From: Clostridia bacterium
GTDB taxonomy: Bacteria; Bacillota_A; Clostridia; Oscillospirales; CAG-272
Reading direction: 5' to 3'
Assembly: GCA_017626655.1 (NCBI GenBank)
Contig: JAGAIH010000505.1
Coordinates: forward strand, 1 to 25,785
Length of the DNA: 25,785 nucleotides
This document shows positions 1 through 8,185 of this stretch, in pieces. The position numbers and the translations under genes are program-made. The first letter of the stretch is position 1. Each line of letters begins with the position of its first letter. Below the pieces are notes generated by a model, which saw only the letters and a program-made list of their open reading frames with translations, searched no databases and was not told where the DNA came from.

Positions 1-580
1 CGCCGTCAGCAACGACGGGCTGACGGATCATGGTGGTGTCATCGGTGGGGCCGGTACCGGTGGAGGACATGTACAGCTGCATGTCAGCACCGGTAGCGTC
101 GGTGCGGTAGCGGATCGCAACGTAGCGGGCACCGTCTACGCCTGCGAAGGGATACCAGTAGGGATCGGCACCGAGAGGAACAACGTGAATGTAGCCGTCC
201 TCCAGGGTAAGACAATCCTGGGTCATGTTGTTGGGATCGCCGCCGGTGACGGTCTGGATGTCTTCGGCATCAAACACGTTCACGGGCTCCATGGGATCCT
301 GGGTCTCGGGCTCCTGAGTAGGAGTGTCGGGTTCCTTGGTAGGATCTTCAGGCTTGGGAGTCTCGGACTCGTCGGGCTCGTCAGTAGTTTCTTCGGGCTC
401 ATGAGTCTGATCGTCGGTGTCGGGGGCCTCAGTGGGGTCCTCGTCACCTTGGGTGGGCTCTTCAGTAGGTTGATCGGCTACCGTGGTCTCTTCAGGAGGA
501 ACGGGATCGTCCTTACAAGCCACGAAAACCAGGGTCAGTGCCATCAGAAGAGCGAGAAGAATGAGAATCTTCTTTTTCAT
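1..580 (-). CDS. Putative lipoprotein with acidic linker (partial, 3' end outside window)
   Basis: The minus-strand frame starts at the ATG at 578-580 and runs off the window start after 193 residues, so the C-terminus is missing. Residues 1-21 are a lysine-led hydrophobic signal sequence ending in FVAC, so Cys22 is the likely lipidated residue. Phe at -3 makes the lipobox slightly non-canonical. Residues 23-100 form a low-complexity acidic linker rich in Pro, Thr, Glu and Asp. A globular part follows (EDIQTVTGGDPNN, then YVAIRYRTDATGADMQLYMS) that looks like a beta-sandwich or carbohydrate-binding-like segment. That resemblance is by eye only. A ribosome binding site (AAAGGAAG on the minus strand) lies just upstream, and a good promoter sits at 663-691. 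It is expected to be anchored to the outer face of the membrane. Function is unknown; it could be a substrate-binding or cell-surface glycan-binding protein. Confidence 0.8.
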   Translation of the reverse strand, partial: MKKKILILLALLMALTLVFVACKDDPVPPEETTVADQPTEEPTQGDEDPTEAPDTDDQTHEPEETTDEPDESETPKPEDPTKEPDTPTQEPETQDPMEPVNVFDAEDIQTVTGGDPNNMTQDCLTLEDGYIHVVPLGADPYWYPFAGVDGARYVAIRYRTDATGADMQLYMSSTGTGPTDDTTMIRQPVVADG

Positions 581-662
581 GGGTATACTTCCTTTCATAA
601 ATTTTTTGGGAAGCCGAGCTTTTCATAAACAAAAGATCGACCACCCGGGGATGCCCGCGTTC

Positions 663-691
663 ATTTTACCACAAAACTCTGTTTTTTTCAA
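663..691 (-). promoter_or_regulatory. Sigma-A promoter of the lipoprotein gene
   Basis: On the minus strand, TTGAAA (691-686) is followed by exactly 17 bp and TAAAAT (668-663). The -10 box is preceded by TGG, giving an extended -10. The 5' leader would be about 75 nt. Confidence 0.65.
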
Positions 692-783
692 GCATTTCTC
701 TATATTTTATAGAATATTTCTTCATTTTTGTAGATACTGCACAATATAAATGAGTTAAAAGCAAGCAAAAGAAACAGAAAGCA

Positions 784-810
784 CCCCTCCCGAAAAATCG
801 TCAAGAGGGG
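784..810 (-). terminator. Probable terminator of the 826-1521 gene
   Basis: CCCCTC (784-789) pairs with GAGGGG (805-810) around a 15-nt loop. On the minus strand the hairpin is followed by a T-rich stretch (complement of the A-rich 763-780), as expected for a terminator 16 nt past the stop codon of the minus-strand gene. The stem is short. Confidence 0.5.
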
Positions 811-825
811 CGCGCCTTTTGAATA

Positions 826-1521
826 TTAATGAGAATAATTAAATTCTAGAATCTGATCGATCAAAACCTCCTCCGAGGTACTGTCCGATAGAATGAAGTA
901 TTGCTTTTTGGATTCGTCGTGTCCAATGTCGGTTCGATACGTACCGTCATTCAAACGGATTTTATACTCCACTTCGAATTCATACTGCGTGTATTTTCCT
1001 GATTCTCCCGATACAATGCTTTCGTTGATCTTTGTGAGCTTGATATCGTACAGCCTTTGCATGGTAAAGGGTGCCTCGGGGTCATGGTTTGCATAGTAAT
1101 TCGACGAAAAGAGAGCGTTGTATGCATCGGCATCTCCAGCAATAATGGTATTAATGAAATCACGAAGAACGACAGCAGCCGGTCCGTAACCCGTTACCGT
1201 CTTATCCGTCAATTCTTCGGTCATACCGCTCCGCTCGTCGCAGTAGTAGATGCGGCGGTTCAATTGGAGGTAGTCGGGGTCTTTCATGATGTCGTATTCA
1301 TAGTCCGGTGTGGCAAAAATAATCGAGCTGGGCGGAAGCTTGGGGGTCTCTTCCTCCGCGCCGCCTGTCTGGAGCTTATCCAGAAAACCGATCAGCGGAA
1401 AGGCAATCACGGCGAAAATCACCATGGAAATAATCACAATGAGCATATTTCTTTTCAGCTTGCGGGTAGATTCCTTGGCCATTCGGGATTGTTCTTCAAA
1501 GTTTTGATTCTCTTGATCCAT
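826..1521 (-). CDS. Single-pass membrane protein, unknown function
   Basis: This 231-residue protein has a polar, charged N-terminus (residues 1-25, rich in Glu, Gln and Lys) and one hydrophobic helix at about 26-47. A mostly acidic C-terminal domain of about 180 residues would lie outside the membrane. There is no signal peptidase site, so it should remain as a membrane anchor. The segment around FINTIIAGDADAYNALFSS is reminiscent of the first helices of NTF2-like domains, but this is an impression from pattern only. The gene is monocistronic, with its own promoter (1553-1581) divergent from that of the ApgM-like gene and a probable terminator at 784-810. I do not recognise the family. Confidence 0.8.
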   Translation of the reverse strand: MDQENQNFEEQSRMAKESTRKLKRNMLIVIISMVIFAVIAFPLIGFLDKLQTGGAEEETPKLPPSSIIFATPDYEYDIMKDPDYLQLNRRIYYCDERSGMTEELTDKTVTGYGPAAVVLRDFINTIIAGDADAYNALFSSNYYANHDPEAPFTMQRLYDIKLTKINESIVSGESGKYTQYEFEVEYKIRLNDGTYRTDIGHDESKKQYFILSDSTSEEVLIDQILEFNYSH

Positions 1522-1552
1522 TGAGAAGACCTCACTTCACCGATTTTTTCTT

Positions 1553-1581
1553 AGTATAGCATATTCTTTCTCCGAAAGCAA
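1553..1581 (-). promoter_or_regulatory. Promoter of the 826-1521 gene
   Basis: On the minus strand, TTGCTT (1581-1576) is followed by 17 bp and TATACT (1558-1553), with TGC directly before the -10 (TGn extended -10). The -35 box is weak. It is divergent from the plus-strand promoter at 1634-1662. Confidence 0.55.
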
Positions 1582-1633
1582 GGGGAACTTTCGTTTTTTT
1601 TATAAAATTTTCATGAATTATCCCCGGAAAGTG

Positions 1634-1662
1634 TTGCAGGATTTCAAAAAATGTGGTATAAT
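1634..1662 (+). promoter_or_regulatory. Promoter of the apgM-like/lepB/rbgA gene string
   Basis: TTGCAG (1634-1639), 17 bp, then TATAAT (1657-1662) preceded by TGG (extended -10). It lies about 35 bp before the start codon at 1697. No other convincing promoter or terminator is visible until the end of the gene string, so it may drive several genes. Confidence 0.7.
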
Positions 1663-1696
1663 AATTTGATTTTATCATTAACAAGAGGTACACTTT

Positions 1697-2911
1697 ATGA
1701 AATACCTGGTTCTGATCCCCGACGGCATGGCCGATCGTCCCATTCCTGCTTTGCAAGGATGCACGCCTATGGAAGCTGCCGTCAAGCCCTGCATGGATGC
1801 GCTGGCTTCCCGCTCCACCGTGGGTCTCGTCTCCAACGTTCCCGAGGGCATGGTCCCCGAGAGCGACACAGCAAACATGGCCATTCTTTCCTTTGATCCC
1901 AAGGTATATTCCCACGGGCGTTCTCCTCTTGAGGCCGTCAGCATGGGACTACAGATGGCTCCGGACGAAACGGCTTACCGCTGTAACGTGGTGACTCTCT
2001 CCGACGAGGGAGAGTACGAGGACAAGATCATGCTGGATCATTCCGCTGACGAGATTACTACGGCCGAGGCTGACGAACTCATCAAGGCACTTGAAGCACA
2101 TTTCGGAACGGATTACCGCCACTTCCATACGGGTGTCAGCTACCGTCACTGCATTCTCTGGAAGGATGGAAACGACACCTACGATTTTTCCCGCCCCCAC
2201 GATATCATCGGGCGCACCATTCGCGATTATCTTCCCAAGGAAGAAAACGGCGGCGGTGAGTTTCTGAGACTCATGAAGGAAAGCTATGATGTTCTCAACC
2301 ATCATCCCGTCAACGAGGCTCGTCGGGCGAAGGGTCTGAAGCCTGCCAACTCAGCCTGGCTCTGGAGCCCCGGCAAAAAGCCCCGTTTGCCCGATTTTTC
2401 AGAAAAGTGGGGTATTCAAGGTACTGTAATTTCTGCCGTTGATCTCATCAAGGGCATCGGGCTTTGCGCCGGTATGCGTTCGATCGACGTGGAGGGGGCT
2501 ACGGGTAACGTGCACACCAATTACGATGGCAAAGCACAGGCTGCTGTGCAGGCGTTTCGTGAAGGCTCGGATTTCGTCTACGTTCACGTCGAAGCGCCCG
2601 ACGAATGCGGTCACAGAGCCGAAATTGAAAACAAGGTTCTTTCTGTTGAGCTGATCGACCAAAAGATCCTTAAGCCCGTTTACGAATATCTTCTTTCCAC
2701 AGGCGATGACTTCAAGATCCTGGTGCTCCCCGACCATCCGACCCCCATTGAGATCCGTACCCATTCCATGGAGCCCGTTCCCTTCTTCCTCTACGATTCC
2801 CGCAAGGATGTTGCGGGTACCGCGCTCTTTACCGAATCGGAAGCCGCCGCGACCGGGTTGTACCTGCCCAACGGCTTTACACTTCTGGACAGCGTGATTG
2901 AAACCAGGTGA
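1697..2911 (+). CDS. apgM: ApgM-family phosphoglycerate mutase-like enzyme, candidate alternative homoserine kinase
   Basis: This 404-residue protein belongs to the alkaline-phosphatase superfamily, archaeal-type cofactor-independent phosphoglycerate mutase branch. Visible metal or catalytic motifs are DGMAD (Asp9), the nucleophile region ESDTANMAIL (Ser56), EAPDECGH and LPDHPTP. Features such as PANSAWLWSPG, SAVDLIKGIG, DVEGATG and EIRTHSMEPVPF match what I know of the ApgM-like subgroup proposed as a replacement homoserine kinase in genomes lacking ThrB. Threonine synthase sits downstream in the same gene string (6675-8156). Known for the family: 2-/3-phosphoglycerate interconversion. Inferred here: phosphorylation of homoserine for threonine synthesis. 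An AGAGG site precedes ATG 1697. The gene is followed after 34 nt by lepB. Family membership is secure; the substrate is not. Confidence 0.85.
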   Translation: MKYLVLIPDGMADRPIPALQGCTPMEAAVKPCMDALASRSTVGLVSNVPEGMVPESDTANMAILSFDPKVYSHGRSPLEAVSMGLQMAPDETAYRCNVVTLSDEGEYEDKIMLDHSADEITTAEADELIKALEAHFGTDYRHFHTGVSYRHCILWKDGNDTYDFSRPHDIIGRTIRDYLPKEENGGGEFLRLMKESYDVLNHHPVNEARRAKGLKPANSAWLWSPGKKPRLPDFSEKWGIQGTVISAVDLIKGIGLCAGMRSIDVEGATGNVHTNYDGKAQAAVQAFREGSDFVYVHVEAPDECGHRAEIENKVLSVELIDQKILKPVYEYLLSTGDDFKILVLPDHPTPIEIRTHSMEPVPFFLYDSRKDVAGTALFTESEAAATGLYLPNGFTLLDSVIETR

Positions 2912-2945
2912 TCCTTCCCTACACATTCAGAAAGGAGGCTCTGCC

Positions 2946-3593
2946 GTGTCTGAGCTGAAACATACTCCCGCTTCCGCATCCCCTGATGGTATGCCCTCTC
3001 AGCCCGTCTCCGAGAAAAAGGAGAGCTTTATCTCGGTGATCTTTGATTATCTGGAGATCATGGTTTTTGCCGTCTGCGCCGTTCTTTTGCTGTTTACGCT
3101 TTGCGGAAGACTTTGTAAGGTCAACGGATCCTCCATGCGAAATACCTTGTACAACGGCGAGATGCTTCTCACCACGAATCTGACACAGCCCGAAGCGGGT
3201 GATATCATCGTTTTTCATCAAACGAGCGATCTCTACGCACGCTTTAACGAGCCCTTGGTTAAGCGTATTATTGCCACTGAAGGGCAGACTGTCCGTATTG
3301 ACTACGTTAAGGGAGAAGTCTTCGTGGATGGAGAGCCGTTGGACGAGCCATATGCTGCGCTACTCAATCAGAGCGGCGCGGAAATCGGCCGCTGGACACA
3401 AGCCCCCGCGTATAATTTCGACCGTTCTACCGGAATATTTGAGGCTATCGTCCCCGAAGGTTGCTATTTCGTTATGGGGGATAACCGTAACAATTCGGCC
3501 GACAGCCGCTCCCGTGAGGTCGGCTTCGTGGATACGCGCCGGGTGCTGGGAAAGGTCGTTTGCCGACTGAAGCCCTGGACGGTTTACGATTAA
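2946..3593 (+). CDS. lepB: Signal peptidase I
   Basis: This type I signal peptidase has 215 residues. The start chosen is GTG at 2946, preceded at 7 nt by AAAGGAGG (2931-2938). An upstream in-frame ATG at 2898 lies inside the apgM-like gene and has no such site. After a short polar N-terminus, one TM helix spans about residues 32-54. The catalytic serine is Ser63 in NGSSMRNTL, where the usual Pro of SMxPTL is Asn. The catalytic lysine is Lys106 in LVKRIIA. The C-terminal box GDNRNNSADSR is intact. It cleaves signal peptides of exported proteins on the outer face of the membrane. Its position directly before rbgA, rnhB and yraN matches the order common in Bacillota. Transcription is probably from the promoter at 1634-1662. 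Confidence 0.95.
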   Translation: MSELKHTPASASPDGMPSQPVSEKKESFISVIFDYLEIMVFAVCAVLLLFTLCGRLCKVNGSSMRNTLYNGEMLLTTNLTQPEAGDIIVFHQTSDLYARFNEPLVKRIIATEGQTVRIDYVKGEVFVDGEPLDEPYAALLNQSGAEIGRWTQAPAYNFDRSTGIFEAIVPEGCYFVMGDNRNNSADSRSREVGFVDTRRVLGKVVCRLKPWTVYD

Positions 3594-3666
3594 ATGCAAT
3601 ATTCAAAATGCAACAAACAGAATCAAGTACGGTTTTTGTTTACAGATTCAAAACAGAGGTAATATA

Positions 3667-4656
3667 ATGCCCAGCGAACACATTCAATGGTTTCCGGGTC
3701 ATATGGCGAAAACCCGCCGACTGATTACCGAGAACCTCAAAAACGTGCATATCATCATCGAGGTGCTGGACGCCCGCGTTCCTGTCAGCTCGCGCAATCC
3801 CGAGCTACGGAAAATGACTGGGGATAAGCCCACCATTCTGCTCCTGAACAAAGCTTCCCTGGCCGACCCCAAAAAGAGCAAGGAGTTCGTCAGGCTTTAC
3901 ACCGATACCCATACCGTCTGCATACTCTGCGATTGCGTGACAGGCGAAGGACTTAACCGCCTTCCGGAGGCCATCCGTACCGTTCTCAAGGACAGAGTTG
4001 ATCGCTACGAGGAAAAGGGACAGGCAGGCAGACACCTGCGGGCCATGGTGGTAGGTGTCCCCAACGTAGGCAAATCCACCCTCATCAACCGCATGAGCGG
4101 CGGTGTCAAGGCTAAGACCGAGAACCGCCCCGGCGTGACCCGCAACAAGCAATGGGTCTCCACAAAAATTGGTATTGACCTGCTGGATATGCCGGGTGTT
4201 CTGTGGCCAAAGTTTGAAGACCAGATCATCGGAGAAAACCTGGCGGTCACGGGTGCGATTCGCGACGATATTCTGGATATCGAGCATTTGGCCATTAAGC
4301 TGGTGGGACGGCTCCGCGAGCTGTACCCGAACGAGCTGGCTACCCGTTTTAAGCTGACGGATACCGACAAATGGCAGGAGCTTTCCGACATGGAGCTCAT
4401 TTCACGGATCGGCAAAAAGCGCGGATGTCTCATTCCGGGAGGTGTCGTGGACAACGAGAGGGTCTCCAATCTGCTCATCGACGAATTCCGCGCAGGCAAG
4501 ATCGGCAGACTTACCATTGATAAGCTCCCCGGATCAAAAAAGGCCGCTGTCGAGCCCGTAAAGTCCGCCGAGACTTCGCCCATAATTGCGGACAAGCTTT
4601 TTACGGATACACCCGAAGCTTCCAAAAAGGAGGGTAACACAAATGCCCTCCTATGA
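3667..4656 (+). CDS. rbgA: Ribosome biogenesis GTPase RbgA (YlqF)
   Basis: This 329-residue protein is a circularly permuted GTPase with motifs in the order G4-G5-G1-G2-G3. The N-terminal signature IQWFPGHMAK is followed by G4 (NKASLAD, residues 61-67), the P-loop GVPNVGKST (130-138), G2 in RPGVTR (Thr158) and G3 DMPG (174-177). A C-terminal RNA-binding-like region ends in a low-complexity tail. In Bacillus subtilis RbgA is required for late assembly of the 50S subunit. The start ATG 3667 has AGAGG upstream. The gap to lepB is 73 nt, and the 3' end overlaps rnhB by 14 nt, suggesting translational coupling. Confidence 0.96.
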   Translation: MPSEHIQWFPGHMAKTRRLITENLKNVHIIIEVLDARVPVSSRNPELRKMTGDKPTILLLNKASLADPKKSKEFVRLYTDTHTVCILCDCVTGEGLNRLPEAIRTVLKDRVDRYEEKGQAGRHLRAMVVGVPNVGKSTLINRMSGGVKAKTENRPGVTRNKQWVSTKIGIDLLDMPGVLWPKFEDQIIGENLAVTGAIRDDILDIEHLAIKLVGRLRELYPNELATRFKLTDTDKWQELSDMELISRIGKKRGCLIPGGVVDNERVSNLLIDEFRAGKIGRLTIDKLPGSKKAAVEPVKSAETSPIIADKLFTDTPEASKKEGNTNALL

Positions 4657-5269
4657 TCTGGAAAGAGCAATCAGGGTGGATGGCTACGCCGTTGTTTGCG
4701 GCGTGGACGAGGCGGGGCGCGGCCCTCTTTGCGGCTCGGTTGTAGCCGCTGCCTGTATCCTGCCAGACGGGCTGGAGATCCCCGAGCTGAACGACTCGAA
4801 AAAGTTGACTCCCAAGAAGCGTGATAAGCTCTTTGATCTCATAAAGGAAAAAGCTATTGCCTACGGCATCGCCGAGGGGACGGTCGAAGAGATCAACCGT
4901 CTCAACATTCTGGAAGCCGACCTTCTGGCCATGCGCCGCGCCATTGATTCCCTGCATACCCCCGACGGACGTCCCTACAAAGCGGATTTTGCTCTCATTG
5001 ACGGGAATATTGATCGGGACTTTCAGATTCCAGCCCGTGCCATCGTAAAAGGTGATTCCCTGTCCATGTCCATCGCGGCGGCGTCTGTCCTGGCCAAGGT
5101 CACGCGTGACCGTATGTGCGAGGATATGGACAAAGCCTATCCGCAATACGGTATCGCCAAGCACAAGGGCTATGGCACCAAGGAGCATATGGCCGCCCTT
5201 CGTGAATTTGGCCCTACTCCCATCCACCGCACCAAATTTATCCGCTTTTTGAACGAGGATGACTCATGA
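4643..5269 (+). CDS. rnhB: Ribonuclease HII
   Basis: This 208-residue RNase HII removes RNA from RNA/DNA hybrids and misincorporated ribonucleotides from DNA. The four acidic catalytic residues are visible: Asp22 and Glu23 in GVDEAGRGPL, Asp120 in LIDGN, and Asp138 in KGDSLSMSIAAAS. The C-terminal KHKGYGTKEH motif is also typical. I chose ATG 4643 because AAAAAGGAGGG (4624-4634) lies at the right distance. A longer in-frame version from 4586 would lie wholly inside rbgA. It overlaps rbgA by 14 nt and the next gene by 4 nt (ATGA), so these three genes are almost certainly one operon. Confidence 0.96.
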   Translation: MPSYDLERAIRVDGYAVVCGVDEAGRGPLCGSVVAAACILPDGLEIPELNDSKKLTPKKRDKLFDLIKEKAIAYGIAEGTVEEINRLNILEADLLAMRRAIDSLHTPDGRPYKADFALIDGNIDRDFQIPARAIVKGDSLSMSIAAASVLAKVTRDRMCEDMDKAYPQYGIAKHKGYGTKEHMAALREFGPTPIHRTKFIRFLNEDDS

Positions 5270-5685
5270 GCGACACGAAGGTCTTAGGCAATATGACCCA
5301 CCGCCAGTTCATCGGTAGACTGGGAGAGGACGAAACCGTCCGCCGATACGCCGAGCAGGGCTTCAGGGTAGTCGCGCGGAATCTTCATTTGTCCCACAAT
5401 GAGATTGACCTCATTCTGGAAAGTGAGACTCATCTGGTTTTCGTTGAGGTCAAGACCCGCCATGCGTCTCCCAATGTGCGAAGCCGATTTGGACGTCCCG
5501 CCGCCGCCATAGACAAGGGCAAGCGCGAGCGCATAAGAAAGGCCGCGCAGGACTATCTCCGCGCATATCCCACTGAAAAACAGCCCCGTATCGACGTCTC
5601 GGAGGTCTATCTCCGTCGAATGGCTGACGGCACCGACGAAATCCTGGATGTAAAGATCTTCCCTGCCGCCTACGCGGGACGCTAA
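5266..5685 (+). CDS. yraN: UPF0102 protein, YraN-type putative nuclease
   Basis: This 139-residue protein has the UPF0102 pattern: G-R-L-G-E-D at residues 17-22, a helix with YAEQGF, then NEIDLI (45-50) and VFVEVKTR (58-65). The Asp/Glu/Lys arrangement (Asp48, Glu61, Lys63) matches the PD-(D/E)XK-like restriction-endonuclease fold assigned to this family. The biological role of the family is poorly known; a link to DNA maintenance is inferred. Its start codon overlaps the rnhB stop as ATGA, and the pairing rnhB-yraN is common in Bacillota. There are 23 nt to the next gene. Confidence 0.92.
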   Translation: MSDTKVLGNMTHRQFIGRLGEDETVRRYAEQGFRVVARNLHLSHNEIDLILESETHLVFVEVKTRHASPNVRSRFGRPAAAIDKGKRERIRKAAQDYLRAYPTEKQPRIDVSEVYLRRMADGTDEILDVKIFPAAYAGR

Positions 5686-5708
5686 TCTCTCAATTGGAGG
5701 AATTTTCA

Positions 5709-6656
5709 ATGAAATTGTCTCTTTTCGATACCCATTGCGATACGGCCTTTGAGCTGTATCACCGAGGGGTTCATCTGGACGCAAATGATTGCTGTCATAT
5801 TTCCCTTGAAAAAGCATCGGCCTACGACGCTTATGCCCAGTACTACGCCGTATGGAGCAACCGCCGCAAGGACGACGAGACCTGCTGGCAGGATTTCTTG
5901 CGTATCGCTGCCAATTTCCAGGCAGAGCTCGCCCGTATTCCCGAAAAAGCAGTCCACGTCACTACCGCAACAGAGTTGCAAGCGGCTGTAAGCACCGGTA
6001 AACACGCCGCCATTCTCGCGGTGGAGGATGCCCGTCTGACGGCGGGCAAGATTGAGCGGCTCGACGAGCTGTACGCGCTGGGCGTTCGATACCTGACCCT
6101 TCTGTGGGGCGGAGACACCTGCGTGGGCGGCTCTCATAATACACATAACGGCTTGACCAATTACGGAAAAGCCCTCGCTCGCCGCTCCTTTGAACTGGGT
6201 ATCATTCCCGATGTTTCCCATGCCTCCGAGCAATCGGTGGACGATCTGATCCCCATTGCATACGAATGCGGAAAGCCCTTCATCGCCACCCACTCCAATG
6301 CCCATGCCCTCTATCCACATACACGAAATCTCCGCGACCGTCATTTTACTGTTATCAAGGAGCTGGGCGGTATCGTTGGCGTCAGCCTTTGTCCCGCTCA
6401 TTTGACCGATACCTCTCTTCGCCCCGCCATCGCTGAAGATGTGTTCGCCCACACGGACTATTATCTTTCCCTTGGCGGCGAGGATATGGTGGGCTTTGGA
6501 GCAGACTGGGACGGCACCGACCTCCCCGAAGGCTTCTCCCATGTCGGCGATCTTACCCAAGTTGCCGAGATCATGGCCCGCCACAACTATTCCGATGAGC
6601 TGATCCACAAGCTTTACTGGAAGAATTTCTACGATTTCGCAATGAAAAATCTCTAA
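5709..6656 (+). CDS. Membrane dipeptidase family protein (peptidase M19)
   Basis: This 315-residue member of the renal-dipeptidase family (amidohydrolase fold, binuclear zinc) shows its expected ligands in order: His9 and Asp11 (DTHCDT), Glu106 (VEDARL), His171 (PDVSH), His195 (ATHSNA) and Asp266 (GADWDG, usually GSDFDG). The start is ATG 5709. A TTG at 5694 is in frame but overlaps the ribosome binding site TTGGAGG. There is no signal peptide, so the enzyme is probably cytoplasmic and hydrolyses dipeptides, possibly including D-amino-acid-containing ones. It sits between yraN (23 nt) and thrC (18 nt), in the same direction. Confidence 0.92.
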   Translation: MKLSLFDTHCDTAFELYHRGVHLDANDCCHISLEKASAYDAYAQYYAVWSNRRKDDETCWQDFLRIAANFQAELARIPEKAVHVTTATELQAAVSTGKHAAILAVEDARLTAGKIERLDELYALGVRYLTLLWGGDTCVGGSHNTHNGLTNYGKALARRSFELGIIPDVSHASEQSVDDLIPIAYECGKPFIATHSNAHALYPHTRNLRDRHFTVIKELGGIVGVSLCPAHLTDTSLRPAIAEDVFAHTDYYLSLGGEDMVGFGADWDGTDLPEGFSHVGDLTQVAEIMARHNYSDELIHKLYWKNFYDFAMKNL

Positions 6657-6674
6657 AATACAGGAGCGATCACC

Positions 6675-8156
6675 ATGCTGTACCAATCTACCCGCGATCC
6701 CGCACACAAGAAGTATCAAGCCGCCGAGGTCATCAAAATGGGTCTTGCCCCCGACGGAGGCCTGTTTATCCCTGAGTCCATCCCTGCTTTGACATCCGAG
6801 GAGATCACCGACCTCTGCAAGGACACCTACCCCGTCCGCGCCGCCAAGATCCTGGGCAAGTTCCTCACCGATTACACCTTCGAAGAGCTTCTCTCGGACT
6901 GCGAGGCCGCTTACGCCGAGTCCTCCTTCCCCGGAGGCGCCGCGCCTCTCGTCCGCGTTCATGATAACGTCTACTCCCTGGAGCTTTGGCACGGTCCCAC
7001 CGCCGCCTTCAAGGATATGGCGCTCCAGATCATGCCTCGCCTCCTCTCCCGCGCCCTGGTGAAGACCGGGGAGACCCGTGATGCCCTGATCCTGGTGGCC
7101 ACCTCGGGTGACACGGGAAAAGCCGCTCTGGAAGGCTACAAGGACATCGACCGCATCAAGATCATGGTCTTCTACCCCGTGGACGGTGTCAGCCGGGTGC
7201 AGAAGCTCCAGATGGCTACCCAGACGGGCAGTAACGTCAATGTATGCGCCATCCGAGGCAACTTCGACGATGCCCAGACCGGTGTCAAGAAAATTTTCGG
7301 TGACGCCGCCATGGCCGCCGCTCTGAACGACAAGGGCTACGTCCTCTCCTCCGCCAACTCCATCAACTGGGGCCGCTTGGCTCCCCAGATCGTCTACTAC
7401 GTCTCCGCCTACTGCGACCTCTTGAACCAGGGTGCCCTCAAGATGGGCGAGACCATGGACGTCTGCGTGCCTACGGGCAACTTCGGCAATATCTTCGCGG
7501 GCTACATCGCTAAGCTCATGGGCCTGCCCGTCCGTCACTTCGTCTGCGCCTCCAACAAGAACAACATTCTGACCGATTTCCTCCGTACCGGCACCTACGA
7601 CCGCAACCGCGACTTCCACCTAACCATGTCTCCCTCCATGGATATCCTCATCTCCTCCAACCTGGAGCGTTTGCTCTGCCTCACCGCCGGCGAGGAGCGC
7701 ACCGCCGCCTACATGGAGAGCCTGAAGAAGGATGGCGCCTATACCGTGGACGCCGATGTCCTGGCCGCTATAGGCGAGAACTTCTCGGGCTACTTCGCCG
7801 ATGAGGCCGCCACTGCTGAGACCATCAAGACCTACTTTGAGAAGTACGGATATCTGGCGGATACCCATACTGCCGTGGCTCTCTCCGCTGCAGAGCAGTA
7901 CATGGCTGATCTGGACGATGTCCGTCCTATGGTGGTCGATTCCACCGCCAGCCCTTATAAGTTCGCTGCTGACGTGTATGTGTCTCTTGGGAAGATTCAG
8001 CCTACCGATCCTCTGGCGGCTCTGGATGAGCTGTCTGCCGCTACGAGCACTGAGATCCCCTACCCCCTTCGCGGGCTGGGTGAGCGGGAGGTGCGCTTCA
8101 CCAAGGTCATCGACGCCGCGGAGATGCCTGCCGCTGTGCTTGCTTATACAGAATAA
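6675..8156 (+). CDS. thrC: Threonine synthase
   Basis: This 493-residue PLP enzyme converts O-phospho-L-homoserine to L-threonine. It is the long form, with the N-terminal signature YQSTRD...KMGLAPDGGLFIPE. The PLP lysine is Lys113 in WHGPTAAFKDMALQ, and the glycine-rich phosphate loop is ATSGDTGKAAL. GNFGNIFAGY is also characteristic. The start ATG 6675 has AGGAGCG upstream. Codon use is strongly biased to C- and G-ending codons, more so than its neighbours, which suggests high expression. No classical thrB (GHMP kinase) or hom is seen here. The ApgM-like gene at 1697 may provide the preceding kinase step. Confidence 0.97.
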   Translation: MLYQSTRDPAHKKYQAAEVIKMGLAPDGGLFIPESIPALTSEEITDLCKDTYPVRAAKILGKFLTDYTFEELLSDCEAAYAESSFPGGAAPLVRVHDNVYSLELWHGPTAAFKDMALQIMPRLLSRALVKTGETRDALILVATSGDTGKAALEGYKDIDRIKIMVFYPVDGVSRVQKLQMATQTGSNVNVCAIRGNFDDAQTGVKKIFGDAAMAAALNDKGYVLSSANSINWGRLAPQIVYYVSAYCDLLNQGALKMGETMDVCVPTGNFGNIFAGYIAKLMGLPVRHFVCASNKNNILTDFLRTGTYDRNRDFHLTMSPSMDILISSNLERLLCLTAGEERTAAYMESLKKDGAYTVDADVLAAIGENFSGYFADEAATAETIKTYFEKYGYLADTHTAVALSAAEQYMADLDDVRPMVVDSTASPYKFAADVYVSLGKIQPTDPLAALDELSAATSTEIPYPLRGLGEREVRFTKVIDAAEMPAAVLAYTE

Positions 8157-8185
8157 ATATTGAGTTTTGAAGTGACCTGTTTGAT

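Noticed and set aside
3637..3668. TTTACA followed by TATAAT just before rbgA
   Set aside because: The TATAAT overlaps the rbgA start codon and the spacing is 18 bp, so transcription would begin inside the gene. It is probably a by-product of an A/T-rich spacer.
5706..7619. A very long open frame (637 codons) on the minus strand
   Set aside because: It lies antisense to the M19 dipeptidase and thrC genes, both with complete catalytic motifs. The frame is open because of their strong third-position G/C bias. Its translation is low-complexity and resembles no protein.
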